Numbered from the stretch's first letter, positions 34,826 to 43,252 are shown. The stretch is DNA of 64,000 bases from CAZXNF01 sp050741255 (GCA_050741255.1 JBOIEQ010000001.1:36073-100072); one strand, 5' to 3'. Program-made: numbers and translations. The notes: a model not told the origin generated them from the sequence alone.

Positions 34826-35659
34826 ATGACCCCCGACCAATACTGCCAGGACAAGGCCGCGAAAAGCGGCTCCAGCTTCTACTACGCCTTCCTGTTCCTG
34901 CCGCCGCCGCGCCGCCGCGCCATCACGGCGCTGTACGCCTACTGCCGCGAGGTGGACGACGTGGTGGACGAATGCACCGACGCCGACATCGCGCACACTA
35001 AACTCGAATGGTGGCGCCATGAAGTGCGCGCGATTGCCACGGGCAAGGCACAACACCCGGTGACGCGCGCGCTCGCCGCGGTCGACCCTTCCATCCGGCT
35101 GGACGAGGCCCGGCTGCTCGAGATCATCGACGGCATGGAAATGGATCTCACCCATGCGCGCTACGCCGACTATGCAACGCTCGAACGCTACTGCCACCTG
35201 GTCGCGGGCGTGGTCGGCCTCCTGTCGGCGGAAATCTTCGGTTACACCGATCCGCGCACGCCGGAGTACGCGCATGAACTGGGCCTTGCCTTCCAGCTGA
35301 CCAACATCGTGCGCGACGTGGGCGAGGACGCCCGGCGCGGCCGCATTTACCTGCCGATGGAAGACCTCGCGCGCTTCAACGTGCCTGCCGGGGACATCCT
35401 GCAGGCGCGCGAGACGCCGGCCTTCATCGAACTCATGCGTTTTCAGGTGGCGCGGGCACAGGCAACTTATACGCGCGCATTCAGCCTGCTGCCGGCAACC
35501 GACCGCAAGGCGCAGCGGGCCGGACTCATGATGGCCGCGATCTACCGCGCGCTGCTCGACGAAATCGATGCCGACGGTTGCCGCGTGCTCAGTCACCGCA
35601 CGTCGCTGACACCCCTGCGCAAACTGTGGCTCGCGTGGACCACCTGGATCAAAGGCTAA
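34826..35659 (+). CDS. hpnD: Presqualene diphosphate synthase HpnD
   Basis: A 277-residue squalene/phytoene synthase family enzyme that condenses two farnesyl diphosphates to presqualene diphosphate. It shows the early SSFYYAFLFLPPPRRRA, the first Asp motif DDVVDE (44-49) and the second motif NIVRDVGEDARRGRIYLP. The start at 34826 lies just beyond the palindrome; a longer in-frame start inside hpnC would translate the repeat and is rejected. Three bases separate its stop from the next gene. Confidence 0.92.
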   Translation: MTPDQYCQDKAAKSGSSFYYAFLFLPPPRRRAITALYAYCREVDDVVDECTDADIAHTKLEWWRHEVRAIATGKAQHPVTRALAAVDPSIRLDEARLLEIIDGMEMDLTHARYADYATLERYCHLVAGVVGLLSAEIFGYTDPRTPEYAHELGLAFQLTNIVRDVGEDARRGRIYLPMEDLARFNVPAGDILQARETPAFIELMRFQVARAQATYTRAFSLLPATDRKAQRAGLMMAAIYRALLDEIDADGCRVLSHRTSLTPLRKLWLAWTTWIKG

Positions 35660-35662
35660 GCA

Positions 35663-36418
35663 ATGGACCTGCAGCTGCAAGGCAAGACAGCACTCGTGAC
35701 GGGCGCGAGCATGGGAATTGGCCGCGCCATCGCCAAGGGACTCGCCGCCGAGGGCGTGCGGGTGTGCATCGCTGCCCGGCGCAAACCCTTGCTGGAAGCA
35801 TTGGCGGCGGAAATCGTCGCCGCGGGCGGTCCCGCCCCCGTCATCGTCGACATCGACGTCATGCCAGAAGGTGCGCCGCAACGGCTGGCCGATGCCGCGC
35901 GCCAGGCATTGGGCGGCATCGACATCCTGATCAACTCCGCGGGCGGCAGCCAGCCGGCCCTCGCGCTCGATGCGCCGGAATCGGACTGGGAAACGGCGAT
36001 GACGCTCAACTTCGTCCGCGTGCGGCAGATCACGCACGCGTTGCTGCCCGGCATGGTCGAGCGCCAGTGGGGGCGCATCATCAATATCACCGGCAAGTCC
36101 GAGCCGGAGCGGCTCATCGCGGCGACGCCGAGCAAGGCCGCCGTGCATGCCTGGTCCAAGGGCCTGTCGCGCGAAGTCGGCCCATCCGGCATCACGGTCA
36201 ACTGCATCCCGCCGGGCCGCATCATGAGCGAGCAGATCCGCCGCAAGTACACGCCGGAGTTTCGCGCCGAACAGTCCGCGAAGGAAATCCCCGTGGGCCG
36301 TTACGGCGAACCCGAGGAACTCGCGGCGCTGGCCGTGTTTCTCGCCTCGCCGGTCGCGCGCTACATCACCGGCGCCGTGCTGCCCGTCGACGGCGGGCTG
36401 CGCCGTTACGCGTTCTGA
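35663..36418 (+). CDS. SDR-family oxidoreductase lacking the usual catalytic Tyr
   Basis: A 251-residue short-chain dehydrogenase fold: cofactor motif TGASMGIG (13-20), NSAGG (91-95) and a C-terminal GAVLPVDGGLRR. At the catalytic site, Lys158 is present in SKAAV, but the position four before it, normally Tyr, is Ala154. The usual ISS serine is replaced by ITG (142-144). It may use different chemistry or be non-dehydrogenase. It begins 3 bases after hpnD, so it is co-translated with the squalene genes, though no squalene role is known for this group. Next is a PrpF-family gene. Confidence 0.82.
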   Translation: MDLQLQGKTALVTGASMGIGRAIAKGLAAEGVRVCIAARRKPLLEALAAEIVAAGGPAPVIVDIDVMPEGAPQRLADAARQALGGIDILINSAGGSQPALALDAPESDWETAMTLNFVRVRQITHALLPGMVERQWGRIINITGKSEPERLIAATPSKAAVHAWSKGLSREVGPSGITVNCIPPGRIMSEQIRRKYTPEFRAEQSAKEIPVGRYGEPEELAALAVFLASPVARYITGAVLPVDGGLRRYAF

Positions 36419-36433
36419 TCCCGGCCCCGAAGT

Positions 36434-36439
36434 TATAAT
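36434..36439 (+). promoter_or_regulatory. Candidate -10 box before the PrpF-family gene
   Basis: A perfect TATAAT 28 bases before the ATG, in the 49-base gap after the SDR gene. A weak TTCTGA lies only 15 bases upstream. This suggests the PrpF-family gene may have its own start of transcription. Confidence 0.35.
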
Positions 36440-36467
36440 CAAACGTCGAGTTACCACGAGAATCGGC

Positions 36468-37583
36468 ATGCAAACCAAAATTCCCTGCGTGATCATGCGC
36501 GGCGGCACGTCGCGCGGCCCATTCTTCAAGCTCGCCGACCTGCCCGCCGACACCGCCACGCGCGATGCGGTGCTGCTGTCGGTCATGGGTTCCCCGCATG
36601 AAATCCAGGTGGACGGCATCGGCGGCTCGCACACCGTCACCAGCAAGGTCGCGATGATCGGCAAGTCGAAGCGGCCGGACGCCGACGTGGACTACCTGTT
36701 CGCGCAGGTGGAGATCGAGGAGGCCCGCGTCGACACCAAGCCGAACTGCGGCAACATGCTGGTCGCGGTCGGCCCGTTCGCCATCGAGGCCGGAATCGTC
36801 CCGGCGAAGAACGGCGAAACCACCGTGCGCATCTACAACGTCAACACGCAGTCACTGGTCGAGGCGATCGTGCAGACGCCCGGCGGACAGGTCACGTATG
36901 AAGGCAATGCCTCCATCGACGGCGTGCGTGGCACGGCGGCCCCGGTGGGCATCAACTTCAAAAGCGCCATCGGCTCGGTCACAAAAAAAATGCTGCCGAC
37001 CGGCAAGCCCCTCGACGTGATCGACGGCGTCGAGGTGAGCTGCGTCGATGTGGCGATGCCGACGATCTTGATGCGCGCGGCGGACTTCGGCAAGACCGGC
37101 TATGAAACGCCCAATGAGCTCGACGCCGACCGCGCGCTGTTCCAGCGCATGGAAGCGATCCGCCTGCAGGCGGGCCGGCTGATGGGCATGGGCGACGTCT
37201 CAAAATCCGTCGTGCCCAAGATCGCCCTCCTCGCCCCGCCGCGCCAGGGCGGCACCATCACCTCGCGCTACTTCGTCCCGACGTCCTGCCACAAGGCGCA
37301 CGCCGTCACCGGCACCGTGTGCGTGGCCTCGGCCTGCGCAATTCCCGGCACGATCGCGGAAAAAATCGCCGGCCGCACGCAAGCGCCGCAGGGCGTGATC
37401 GAGATCGAGCATCCGTCGGGCAAGATCGCCATCGATCTCGACGCCGATTTCACCAACGGGAAGCAGGAACTGCGCCGCGCCGCGCTGATCCGCACCGCGC
37501 GCCGCATTTTTGACGGCTTCGTGCACGTGCCGTCGACCGTGTGGGCGGGCCAGCGGTCAGCCAACGAGCCGGTCGCCGCGTGA
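36468..37583 (+). CDS. PrpF-family isomerase (4-oxalomesaconate tautomerase-like)
   Basis: A 371-residue protein of the PrpF family (diaminopimelate-epimerase-like fold), starting MQTKIPCVIMRGGTSRGPFF. It contains NCGNML in the active-site region and VDGIGGSHTVTSKVAMI. Relatives isomerise 2-methylaconitate (PrpF) or 4-oxalomesaconate (GalD, in gallate/protocatechuate 4,5-cleavage). No prp or gal genes flank it, so the substrate is open. It lies between hpnD/SDR and hpnE on the same strand. Confidence 0.85.
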   Translation: MQTKIPCVIMRGGTSRGPFFKLADLPADTATRDAVLLSVMGSPHEIQVDGIGGSHTVTSKVAMIGKSKRPDADVDYLFAQVEIEEARVDTKPNCGNMLVAVGPFAIEAGIVPAKNGETTVRIYNVNTQSLVEAIVQTPGGQVTYEGNASIDGVRGTAAPVGINFKSAIGSVTKKMLPTGKPLDVIDGVEVSCVDVAMPTILMRAADFGKTGYETPNELDADRALFQRMEAIRLQAGRLMGMGDVSKSVVPKIALLAPPRQGGTITSRYFVPTSCHKAHAVTGTVCVASACAIPGTIAEKIAGRTQAPQGVIEIEHPSGKIAIDLDADFTNGKQELRRAALIRTARRIFDGFVHVPSTVWAGQRSANEPVAA

Positions 37584-37611
37584 GATCGTCCGAAGACGTC
37601 AGATCGCTTTG

Positions 37612-38895
37612 ATGCCCGTCGCGGTTATCGGCGGCGGCTACGCCGGCATGGCGGCGGCCGTTACGCTGACGGACCGCGGCATTCCCGTCACGGTCTATGA
37701 AGCCGCGAAAACGCTGGGCGGCCGCGCCCGCCGCGTCGAAATCAACGGCGTCGCCCTCGACAACGGCCTGCACATCCTGCTCGGGGCCTACCGGGAAACG
37801 CTGGCCCTGATCGACCGCGTGCACGGCGGCCGCGCGCCAATCAAGCGCCGGCGCCTCGACTGGCGCATCCACCGGCGCTTCGCGCTGCGCGCCGCCCTTC
37901 TGCCCGCCCCGCTGCATGTCGCGCTCGGCCTGTTGACGGCGTCCGGCTTGAACTGGCCGCAGCGGATGGCCGCCATCCGCCTGATGCGCGCGCTGGAGCG
38001 CGACGGTTTCCGCCTCGCCGCCGACACCACCGTCGCCGACCTGCTCGACCGGCATGCCCAGCCGCGCGTGCTGTGCGAGGTGTTGTGGGAGCCGCTGTGC
38101 GTGGCCGCCCTCAACACGCCACCGGCGCAGGCTTCGGCGCAGGTGTTCGCCAACGTGCTTCGCGATGGCCTCGCCGCCGGCCGCGCCGCCAGCGATCTCG
38201 TGCTCGCCAGCACGGACCTGACCGCGTTGTTTCCGGATCCGGCAGCCGAGTCCATCTGCGCCCGCGGCGGCCGTGTGCTGACCGATACGCCCGTCACGGC
38301 CATCGAGGCCTGCGACGGCGGTTTCTCGCTGCGCACGCGGGACTCGGTGGAAACTTTCACACAGGTGATCTGCGCAACGCCGCCACATCGCACGCCCGAC
38401 CTGCTGGCCGGCCTGCCCGCGCTCGCGCCCGTCGCCGCCAGCATCGCGCAACTGCACTATCAGCCGATCTACTCCGTCTACCTGCAACTGGCAGCGCGCC
38501 TGCCGCTGCCCGCACCCATGATCGGCTTGTCCGGCGGGCTGCTGCAATGGGTGTTCGACCGCGAGGCCTTGTGCGGCCAGGCCGGCATGGTGGGCGCCGT
38601 CATCAGCGCCGAGGGCCCGCATCAGGGATTGCCACACGAAGCGCTGGTCGCGCGCGCGATCGAGGAACTCAATGAAGCCTTCGGGCCGCTGCCCAAGGTG
38701 CAATGGTCGCAGGTGATCGCCGAAAAGCGCGCCACCTTCGCCTGCACGCCCGGCCTTGAACGGCCCGCGCAGGCGACCCCGCTGCCCGGCTTTTATCTCG
38801 CCGGCGATTACACGGCGGGCGACTATCCGGCGACGCTGGAAGGCGCGGTGCGCAGCGGTCTCACCTGCGCGCGGCTCGCGGCGGAAAAATCGTAA
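37612..38895 (+). CDS. hpnE: Hydroxysqualene dehydroxylase HpnE
   Basis: A 427-residue FAD-dependent amine-oxidase/phytoene-desaturase-fold protein. It has the N-terminal FAD motif VAVIGGGYAGMAAAVTL, the family stretch LGGRARRVEINGVALDNGLH, and a C-terminal GFYLAGDYTAGDYPATLEG that closes the cofactor site. It reduces hydroxysqualene to squalene, the last step of HpnCDE. I chose ATG 37612 because the Rossmann strand begins there. No squalene-hopene cyclase is in the window, so the end product (hopanoids or squalene itself) is unknown. The inverted-repeat island begins 9 bases after its stop. Confidence 0.92.
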   Translation: MPVAVIGGGYAGMAAAVTLTDRGIPVTVYEAAKTLGGRARRVEINGVALDNGLHILLGAYRETLALIDRVHGGRAPIKRRRLDWRIHRRFALRAALLPAPLHVALGLLTASGLNWPQRMAAIRLMRALERDGFRLAADTTVADLLDRHAQPRVLCEVLWEPLCVAALNTPPAQASAQVFANVLRDGLAAGRAASDLVLASTDLTALFPDPAAESICARGGRVLTDTPVTAIEACDGGFSLRTRDSVETFTQVICATPPHRTPDLLAGLPALAPVAASIAQLHYQPIYSVYLQLAARLPLPAPMIGLSGGLLQWVFDREALCGQAGMVGAVISAEGPHQGLPHEALVARAIEELNEAFGPLPKVQWSQVIAEKRATFACTPGLERPAQATPLPGFYLAGDYTAGDYPATLEGAVRSGLTCARLAAEKS

Positions 38896-38903
38896 GGCTT
38901 ATT

Positions 38904-39594
38904 GGCCGCCAAGGCGCCAAGGCCGCCAAGAAAAGCAGAATTAGCCGCAGAGGCGCAGAGGACGCAGAGAAAGCAGTGCGGATGTATGCTGCAATTACAG
39001 AGTGAAGCGGATTTGACGCAGACAACTGATGGCAATGGAAAATTTTCGGAAAAAGGTCGTGAACAGGATTGCCTGAAATTTATTCAGCGGCAAAACAATG
39101 ATTTTCCGATTAAATTCATACAAACTGAACACAGGCGGTTCTGCCATTTCGGGCACTAGTTTAAGTTAGAGGTCACTGACGATGATAATCGTATTCTTTC
39201 AAGTTGCGATCTTCATAATCATCCTTCTTAGCGCATTCGGCGGCAAGCCACTGCTGATTAAGACAGCTATCACGATTGCGGTGTTCTCCCTCACCACGAT
39301 CTTCATGCCATGGCTCATGGTCATTCAATTTTGCACTATCGGCATTGCGTATTGGGTTGGCTCTTTCTTCGCCAAGCCAAGCGTTGCCACAAGTAAATCT
39401 GAGCGTAGGATTACCCGCAAGTAACCCCAAATTCAGGCGTTAACTTTCTCTCCGCGCTCCGCGGCCAGCCTTACTTTCTTGGCGCCTCGGCGGTCAATCT
39501 CAAACGCTTTAGCGCTTTCTCTGCGCTCTCCGCGCCTCTGCGGCTATTTTTGCCTTGCGATTTGGTCTCGTCGTCGCTGGCGCCTTGGCGGCCG
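38904..39594. repeat. Nested inverted-repeat island around an AT-richer core
   Basis: The left side has a CGCCAAGG-type arm (38904-38930) then a CGCAGAGG-type arm (38943-38974). The right side has degenerate copies of both in mirror order (39443-39495), then a good CGCAGAGG-type arm (39513-39545) and a CGCCAAGG-type arm (39579-39594). The 39513-39545 arm is nearly the reverse complement of 38943-38974. The enclosed 38975-39442 is visibly poorer in G+C than its neighbours and carries one small gene. I see no transposase or integrase. The stretch 38975-39181 holds no convincing gene. Confidence 0.8.
39182..39424 (+). CDS. Small hydrophobic membrane protein, unknown function
   Basis: An 80-residue protein with two predicted membrane regions (about 2-19, IIVFFQVAIFIIILLSAF, and about 27-60) and a basic C-tail ending KSERRITRK. 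GAGGT lies about 8 bases upstream of the ATG. It is the only plausible gene in the AT-richer island between nested inverted repeats, and its base composition differs from its neighbours, suggesting acquisition. I do not recognise a family. Being short, it could still be a chance frame. Confidence 0.5.
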   Translation: MIIVFFQVAIFIIILLSAFGGKPLLIKTAITIAVFSLTTIFMPWLMVIQFCTIGIAYWVGSFFAKPSVATSKSERRITRK

Positions 39595-39617
39595 AATGGG
39601 CGGCGAAACACACCCGT

Positions 39618-39623
39618 TATAAT
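39618..39623 (+). promoter_or_regulatory. Candidate -10 box for the ETF-QO gene
   Basis: A perfect TATAAT 41 bases before the GTG start, just outside the repeat island; no good -35 at the right distance. Confidence 0.4.
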
Positions 39624-39664
39624 CGACGTCCAGCAAAGTCATCCAGCATCAACGGAGGTCGGTC

Positions 39665-41314
39665 GTGTCGCAGCGCGAAGCCATGGAATACGATGTCGTG
39701 ATCGTCGGCGCGGGCCCCGCGGGGCTCGCCGCGGCGATCCGCCTGAAACAGCTCGCGCAGAGCACCGGCGCCGAAATCGGCGTCTGCGTGCTGGAGAAGG
39801 GCTCTGAGGTCGGCGCGCACATCCTCTCCGGCGCGGTGATGGACCCGCGCGCGCTGACCGAACTCCTCCCCGACTGGAAGGACAAGGGCGCGCCCCTCCT
39901 CGCACCGGTCAGCGAAGACCGCTTCCTGTTCCTGACGGAAGGCGGCGCGCACAAGGTGCCGAATGCCCTGCTGCCCGCCTGCTTCCAGAACCACGGCAAC
40001 TACGTCATCAGCCTCGGCAACGTCTGCCGATGGCTGGGACAGCAAGCCGAGGCGCTCGGCGTCGAAATATTTCCCGGCTTCGCGGCGGCGGAGGTCCTGT
40101 ACAACGACGATGGCAGCGTGAAGGGCGTCGCCACCGGCGACATGGGCATCGGCAAGGACGGCAAGCCCGGCCCCAACCACCAGCCCGGCATGGAACTGCA
40201 CGCGAAATACACGCTGTTCGCCGAAGGCTGCCGCGGCAATCTCGGCAAGCTGCTGCAGGAACGCTATCACCTCAACGAAGGCCGCGACCCGCAGGTTTAC
40301 GGCATCGGGCTGAAGGAATTGTGGGAGATCAAGCCGGAGAAGCACCAGACCGGGCTGGTCATCCACACCGCCGGCTGGCCGCTCGGCACCGACACCTACG
40401 GCGGCTCCTTCCTGTATCACCTGGAAAACAACCAGGTCGCGATCGGCTTTGTCGTGGGACTCGGCTACACCAACCCCTACCTCAGCCCCTACGAGGAATT
40501 CCAGCGCTACAAGACGCACCCCGCGATCCGCGACTTCCTCGAAGGCGGCAAACGGATCGCCTACGGCGCGCGCGCGATCACCGCGGGCGGCCTGCAGTCC
40601 CTGCCCAAGCTCACCTTCCCCGGCGGCGCGCTGATCGGCGACGACGCGGGCTTCCTCAACGCCTCGCGCATCAAGGGCTCGCACGCCGCGATCAAGTCCG
40701 GCATGCTCGCGGCGGAAGCCGCGGCCGCCGCGCTGGCCGCGGGCCGCGCGGGCGACGAGCTCACGGACTACCCCGAACAATTCCGCGCCAGTTGGCTGCA
40801 CGAGGAACTCCACAAGGCACGCAATTTCAAACCGTGGATGTCGAAGGGGCTGCTGACCGGCACCCTGATGGTGGGTGTCGACCAGGTCGTGTTCCGCGGC
40901 AAGGCGCCCTGGACCCTGCACCATGATCACGCCGACTGCGAAACGCTGCAGAAGAAGACCGACGTCACGCCGATTGTGTATCCCAAGCCGGATGGCGCGC
41001 TGACCTTCGACCGCCTGTCCTCGGTGTTCATCTCCAACACCAATCACAGCGAGGACCAGCCCGCGCACCTGACGCTGAAGGACGCCTCGGTGCCCATCAA
41101 CGTGAACCTCGCACTCTACGACGCGCCGGAACAGCGCTACTGCCCGGCGGGGGTCTACGAAATCGTGCGCGACGAATCCGGCGCGAACCCACGGCTGCAG
41201 ATCAACGCCCAGAACTGCGTGCACTGCAAGACCTGCGACATCAAGGATCCGACGCAGAACATCGTGTGGGTGACCCCGGAAGGTGGCGGGGGGCCGAACT
41301 ACCCGAATATGTAA
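39665..41314 (+). CDS. Electron-transfer flavoprotein-ubiquinone oxidoreductase
   Basis: A 549-residue membrane-associated flavoprotein with FAD motif VVIVGAGPAGLAAAIRLKQL and the C-terminal 4Fe-4S ligand stretch NCVHCKTCDIKDPTQNI. It takes electrons from reduced EtfAB and reduces ubiquinone, linking acyl-CoA dehydrogenases to respiration. The GTG at 39665 has GGAGG six bases upstream; an in-frame ATG at 39683 lacks this. It faces the beta-oxidation cluster, which runs on the opposite strand and includes etfBA and two acyl-CoA dehydrogenases. Confidence 0.95.
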   Translation: MSQREAMEYDVVIVGAGPAGLAAAIRLKQLAQSTGAEIGVCVLEKGSEVGAHILSGAVMDPRALTELLPDWKDKGAPLLAPVSEDRFLFLTEGGAHKVPNALLPACFQNHGNYVISLGNVCRWLGQQAEALGVEIFPGFAAAEVLYNDDGSVKGVATGDMGIGKDGKPGPNHQPGMELHAKYTLFAEGCRGNLGKLLQERYHLNEGRDPQVYGIGLKELWEIKPEKHQTGLVIHTAGWPLGTDTYGGSFLYHLENNQVAIGFVVGLGYTNPYLSPYEEFQRYKTHPAIRDFLEGGKRIAYGARAITAGGLQSLPKLTFPGGALIGDDAGFLNASRIKGSHAAIKSGMLAAEAAAAALAAGRAGDELTDYPEQFRASWLHEELHKARNFKPWMSKGLLTGTLMVGVDQVVFRGKAPWTLHHDHADCETLQKKTDVTPIVYPKPDGALTFDRLSSVFISNTNHSEDQPAHLTLKDASVPINVNLALYDAPEQRYCPAGVYEIVRDESGANPRLQINAQNCVHCKTCDIKDPTQNIVWVTPEGGGGPNYPNM

Positions 41315-41342
41315 CGGTCGCCAGGAACCTCTGAATAACCCC

Positions 41343-41408
41343 GTCACACCAGCGGAGGCTGGTGTCCATTTCGTTGATTCACTGGATTCCAGCCTGCGCT
41401 GGAATGAC
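41343..41408. repeat. REP-like double hairpin between convergent genes
   Basis: Two 26-base hairpin units face each other (41343-41368 and 41383-41408). Each folds alone (ACACCAGC/GCTGGTGT and ATTCCAGC/GCTGGAAT), and together they form a larger inverted repeat. The differences between units are compensatory, keeping each stem paired. The core resembles the very common bacterial intergenic repeat with GTCATTCC...GGAAT ends. It lies between the ETF-QO and CHI-like stop codons and may serve as a two-way terminator. Confidence 0.8.
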
Positions 41409-41433
41409 GGAAGAAGCGTTTTTCAGAGCTTTC

Positions 41434-42030
41434 CTAGGACGCGCCGCCCAGCAGCGCCTTTTTCAGGTCGGGGTCGACCGGCTTCTCCCCCAGCCAGATT
41501 TTCATCAGCGCGCGGTTGAAATCCGCGCCGGGAATCGCGCCCCGAACCTGCCCGGCGACGACCACGCGGGTGCCTGCCTCCGGAAGATAATCGAGCAGGA
41601 TCACATCGCCCTTCTTCACGACCCGCACGGCATTGAAGATGCCGTCGAGCTGTTTCATGCCGGCATTGATCGCGGCAAGATCGGCCGGCGCGTTGTTCGC
41701 CACCAGTCCGTCGCGGAAACTCTCGAGCAGTTGCTCCGCCGTGATCTCGTCGCGCAGGACGTGCAGGGCGAGGCGCCGCGGCGCGGCGTCGACCAGGATC
41801 GCGTCCGGAAACGGCATCTTGCGCGGCAGGTACAGCGCGGCCACATAGACGTTGACGAACAGGCGCTTGCGGACACCCGCGCCGTTGATGACCAGATCGG
41901 GCACGCCGTCGGCCACCCGCACCCGATCCGGAAGCGAAACCGAGTGGATTTGCAGGCCCACCGCGGCGCCCGCGACCGCGCCCGTCCACAGGAGCGCGAG
42001 CAGCGCGGCCGCGCCGGCCGCCGCGCGCAT
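41434..42030 (-). CDS. Exported chalcone-isomerase-like (CHI-like) domain protein
   Basis: A 198-residue protein with a signal peptide of about 22 residues, then a bacterial chalcone-isomerase-like domain: GAGVRKRLFVNVYVAALYLP, the DAAPRRLALHVLRD stretch and GAIPGADFNRALMKIWLG near the end. In plants the fold covers flavonoid cyclases and fatty-acid-binding proteins; the bacterial secreted group has no settled function. Fatty-acid binding would fit the beta-oxidation context (inference). ATG 42030 is used; a GTG at 42042 overlapping the thiolase stop (GTGA) is an alternative. Confidence 0.82.
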   Translation of the reverse strand: MRAAAGAAALLALLWTGAVAGAAVGLQIHSVSLPDRVRVADGVPDLVINGAGVRKRLFVNVYVAALYLPRKMPFPDAILVDAAPRRLALHVLRDEITAEQLLESFRDGLVANNAPADLAAINAGMKQLDGIFNAVRVVKKGDVILLDYLPEAGTRVVVAGQVRGAIPGADFNRALMKIWLGEKPVDPDLKKALLGGAS

Positions 42031-42038
42031 CGCCACGG

Positions 42039-43238
42039 TCACAGCGCCTCGAATATGCCGGCCGCGCCCATGCCCGTGCCGATGCACATGGTCACCATGC
42101 CGTATTTCTTCTTGTGGCGGCGCAGGCCGTGCAGCAGCGTCGCCGTGCGCACGGCACCGGTGGCGCCGAGCGGATGGCCCAGCGCGATCGCGCCGCCCAG
42201 CGGATTGACGCGCGCGCGGTCGAGCCCGAGATCCTTGATCACCGCCAGCGACTGCGCGGCGAAGGCCTCGTTCAGTTCGATCCAGTCCATGTCCTCGAGT
42301 CGGAGGCCCGCCTGTTTCAGCACCTTCGGAATGGCCTTGATCGGGCCGATGCCCATGATGTCCGGCGGTACGCCCGCCACCGCGTAGCCGAGGAAGCGGC
42401 CGAGCGGCTGCAGGTTGAAGCGTTTGACGGCGGACTCGCTCGCCAGGATCACCGCAGCGGCGCCATCCGACATCTGCGAGCTGTTGCCCGCGGTCACTGA
42501 ACCCTTCGCGGCAAAGACAGGCCGCAGGCGGGCGAGGCCCTCGGGCGAGGTGTCGCGGCGCGGTCCTTCGTCGGCGGAAACCTCGCGCGTCCTGACCGCA
42601 ACCTCGCCGGCGGCGAGGTCCGGTGAGCGCTCGACCACCGGCATCGTGGCGATCTCGTCCCTGAACTCGCCGCTGTCCGTCGCATGGATCGCGCGGCGAT
42701 GGCTCTCCGCCGCGAACAGATCCTGCTCCTCGCGGCTCACCTTCCACTGCGTCGCGACTCGTTCGGCCGTGATGCCCATGCCGTAGCCGATCGCGATGTT
42801 CTCGTCCTTCTCGAAGATCGCGGGCGAAAACGAAGGCTTGTTGCCGCCCATCGGCACCATGCTCATGCTTTCGGTGCCGGCCGCCACCATCACGTCCGCC
42901 TCGCCGAGGCGAATGCGGTCCGCGGCCAGCGCCACCGCCTGCACGCCGGAGGAACAGAAGCGGTTGATCGTCATGCCGGCAACGTGGTTCGGCATGCCGG
43001 CCAGCAGCAGCCCGATGCGCGCGACGTTCATACCCTGCTCCGCCTCGGGCATCGCGCAGCCGACGATCACGTCATCGACCTCGCCCATCGCCAGCCCGGG
43101 CGCACGCTGGAAAGCGCTCTGCAGGGCGAACGCCAGCATGTCGTCCGGGCGCATGTTCTTCAGCATGCCGCGCGGCGCCTTGCCGACCGGCGTGCGCACG
43201 GCGGCGACGATGTAGGCGTCCTGTGTCTGTTTGCTCAT
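42039..43238 (-). CDS. Acetyl-CoA acyltransferase (beta-oxidation thiolase, FadA-type)
   Basis: A 399-residue thiolase with nucleophilic Cys95 (NRFCSSG), GHPLGATGA near the C-terminus and the second active-site Cys in CIGTGMG. It cleaves 3-ketoacyl-CoA with CoA to acetyl-CoA and a shortened acyl-CoA. It follows the HAD/ECH fusion gene across a GGGATTC-type palindrome, so the two likely act as the trifunctional-type partner set. Confidence 0.93.
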   Translation of the reverse strand: MSKQTQDAYIVAAVRTPVGKAPRGMLKNMRPDDMLAFALQSAFQRAPGLAMGEVDDVIVGCAMPEAEQGMNVARIGLLLAGMPNHVAGMTINRFCSSGVQAVALAADRIRLGEADVMVAAGTESMSMVPMGGNKPSFSPAIFEKDENIAIGYGMGITAERVATQWKVSREEQDLFAAESHRRAIHATDSGEFRDEIATMPVVERSPDLAAGEVAVRTREVSADEGPRRDTSPEGLARLRPVFAAKGSVTAGNSSQMSDGAAAVILASESAVKRFNLQPLGRFLGYAVAGVPPDIMGIGPIKAIPKVLKQAGLRLEDMDWIELNEAFAAQSLAVIKDLGLDRARVNPLGGAIALGHPLGATGAVRTATLLHGLRRHKKKYGMVTMCIGTGMGAAGIFEAL

Positions 43239-43252
43239 GTGCTGTGCTCCTT

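Noticed and set aside
38902..39159. An 85-residue plus-strand frame at the left edge of the repeat island
   Set aside because: It starts at a non-ATG codon inside a repeat arm, has no ribosome-binding site and no recognisable family; about a third of it is translated repeat.
39160..39450. Possible integron cassette (GTTAGAG before the small gene, GGCGTTAAC after it)
   Set aside because: Neither site fits the GTTRRRY/RYYYAAC core, no attC-like pairing between them is evident, and no integrase gene is present.
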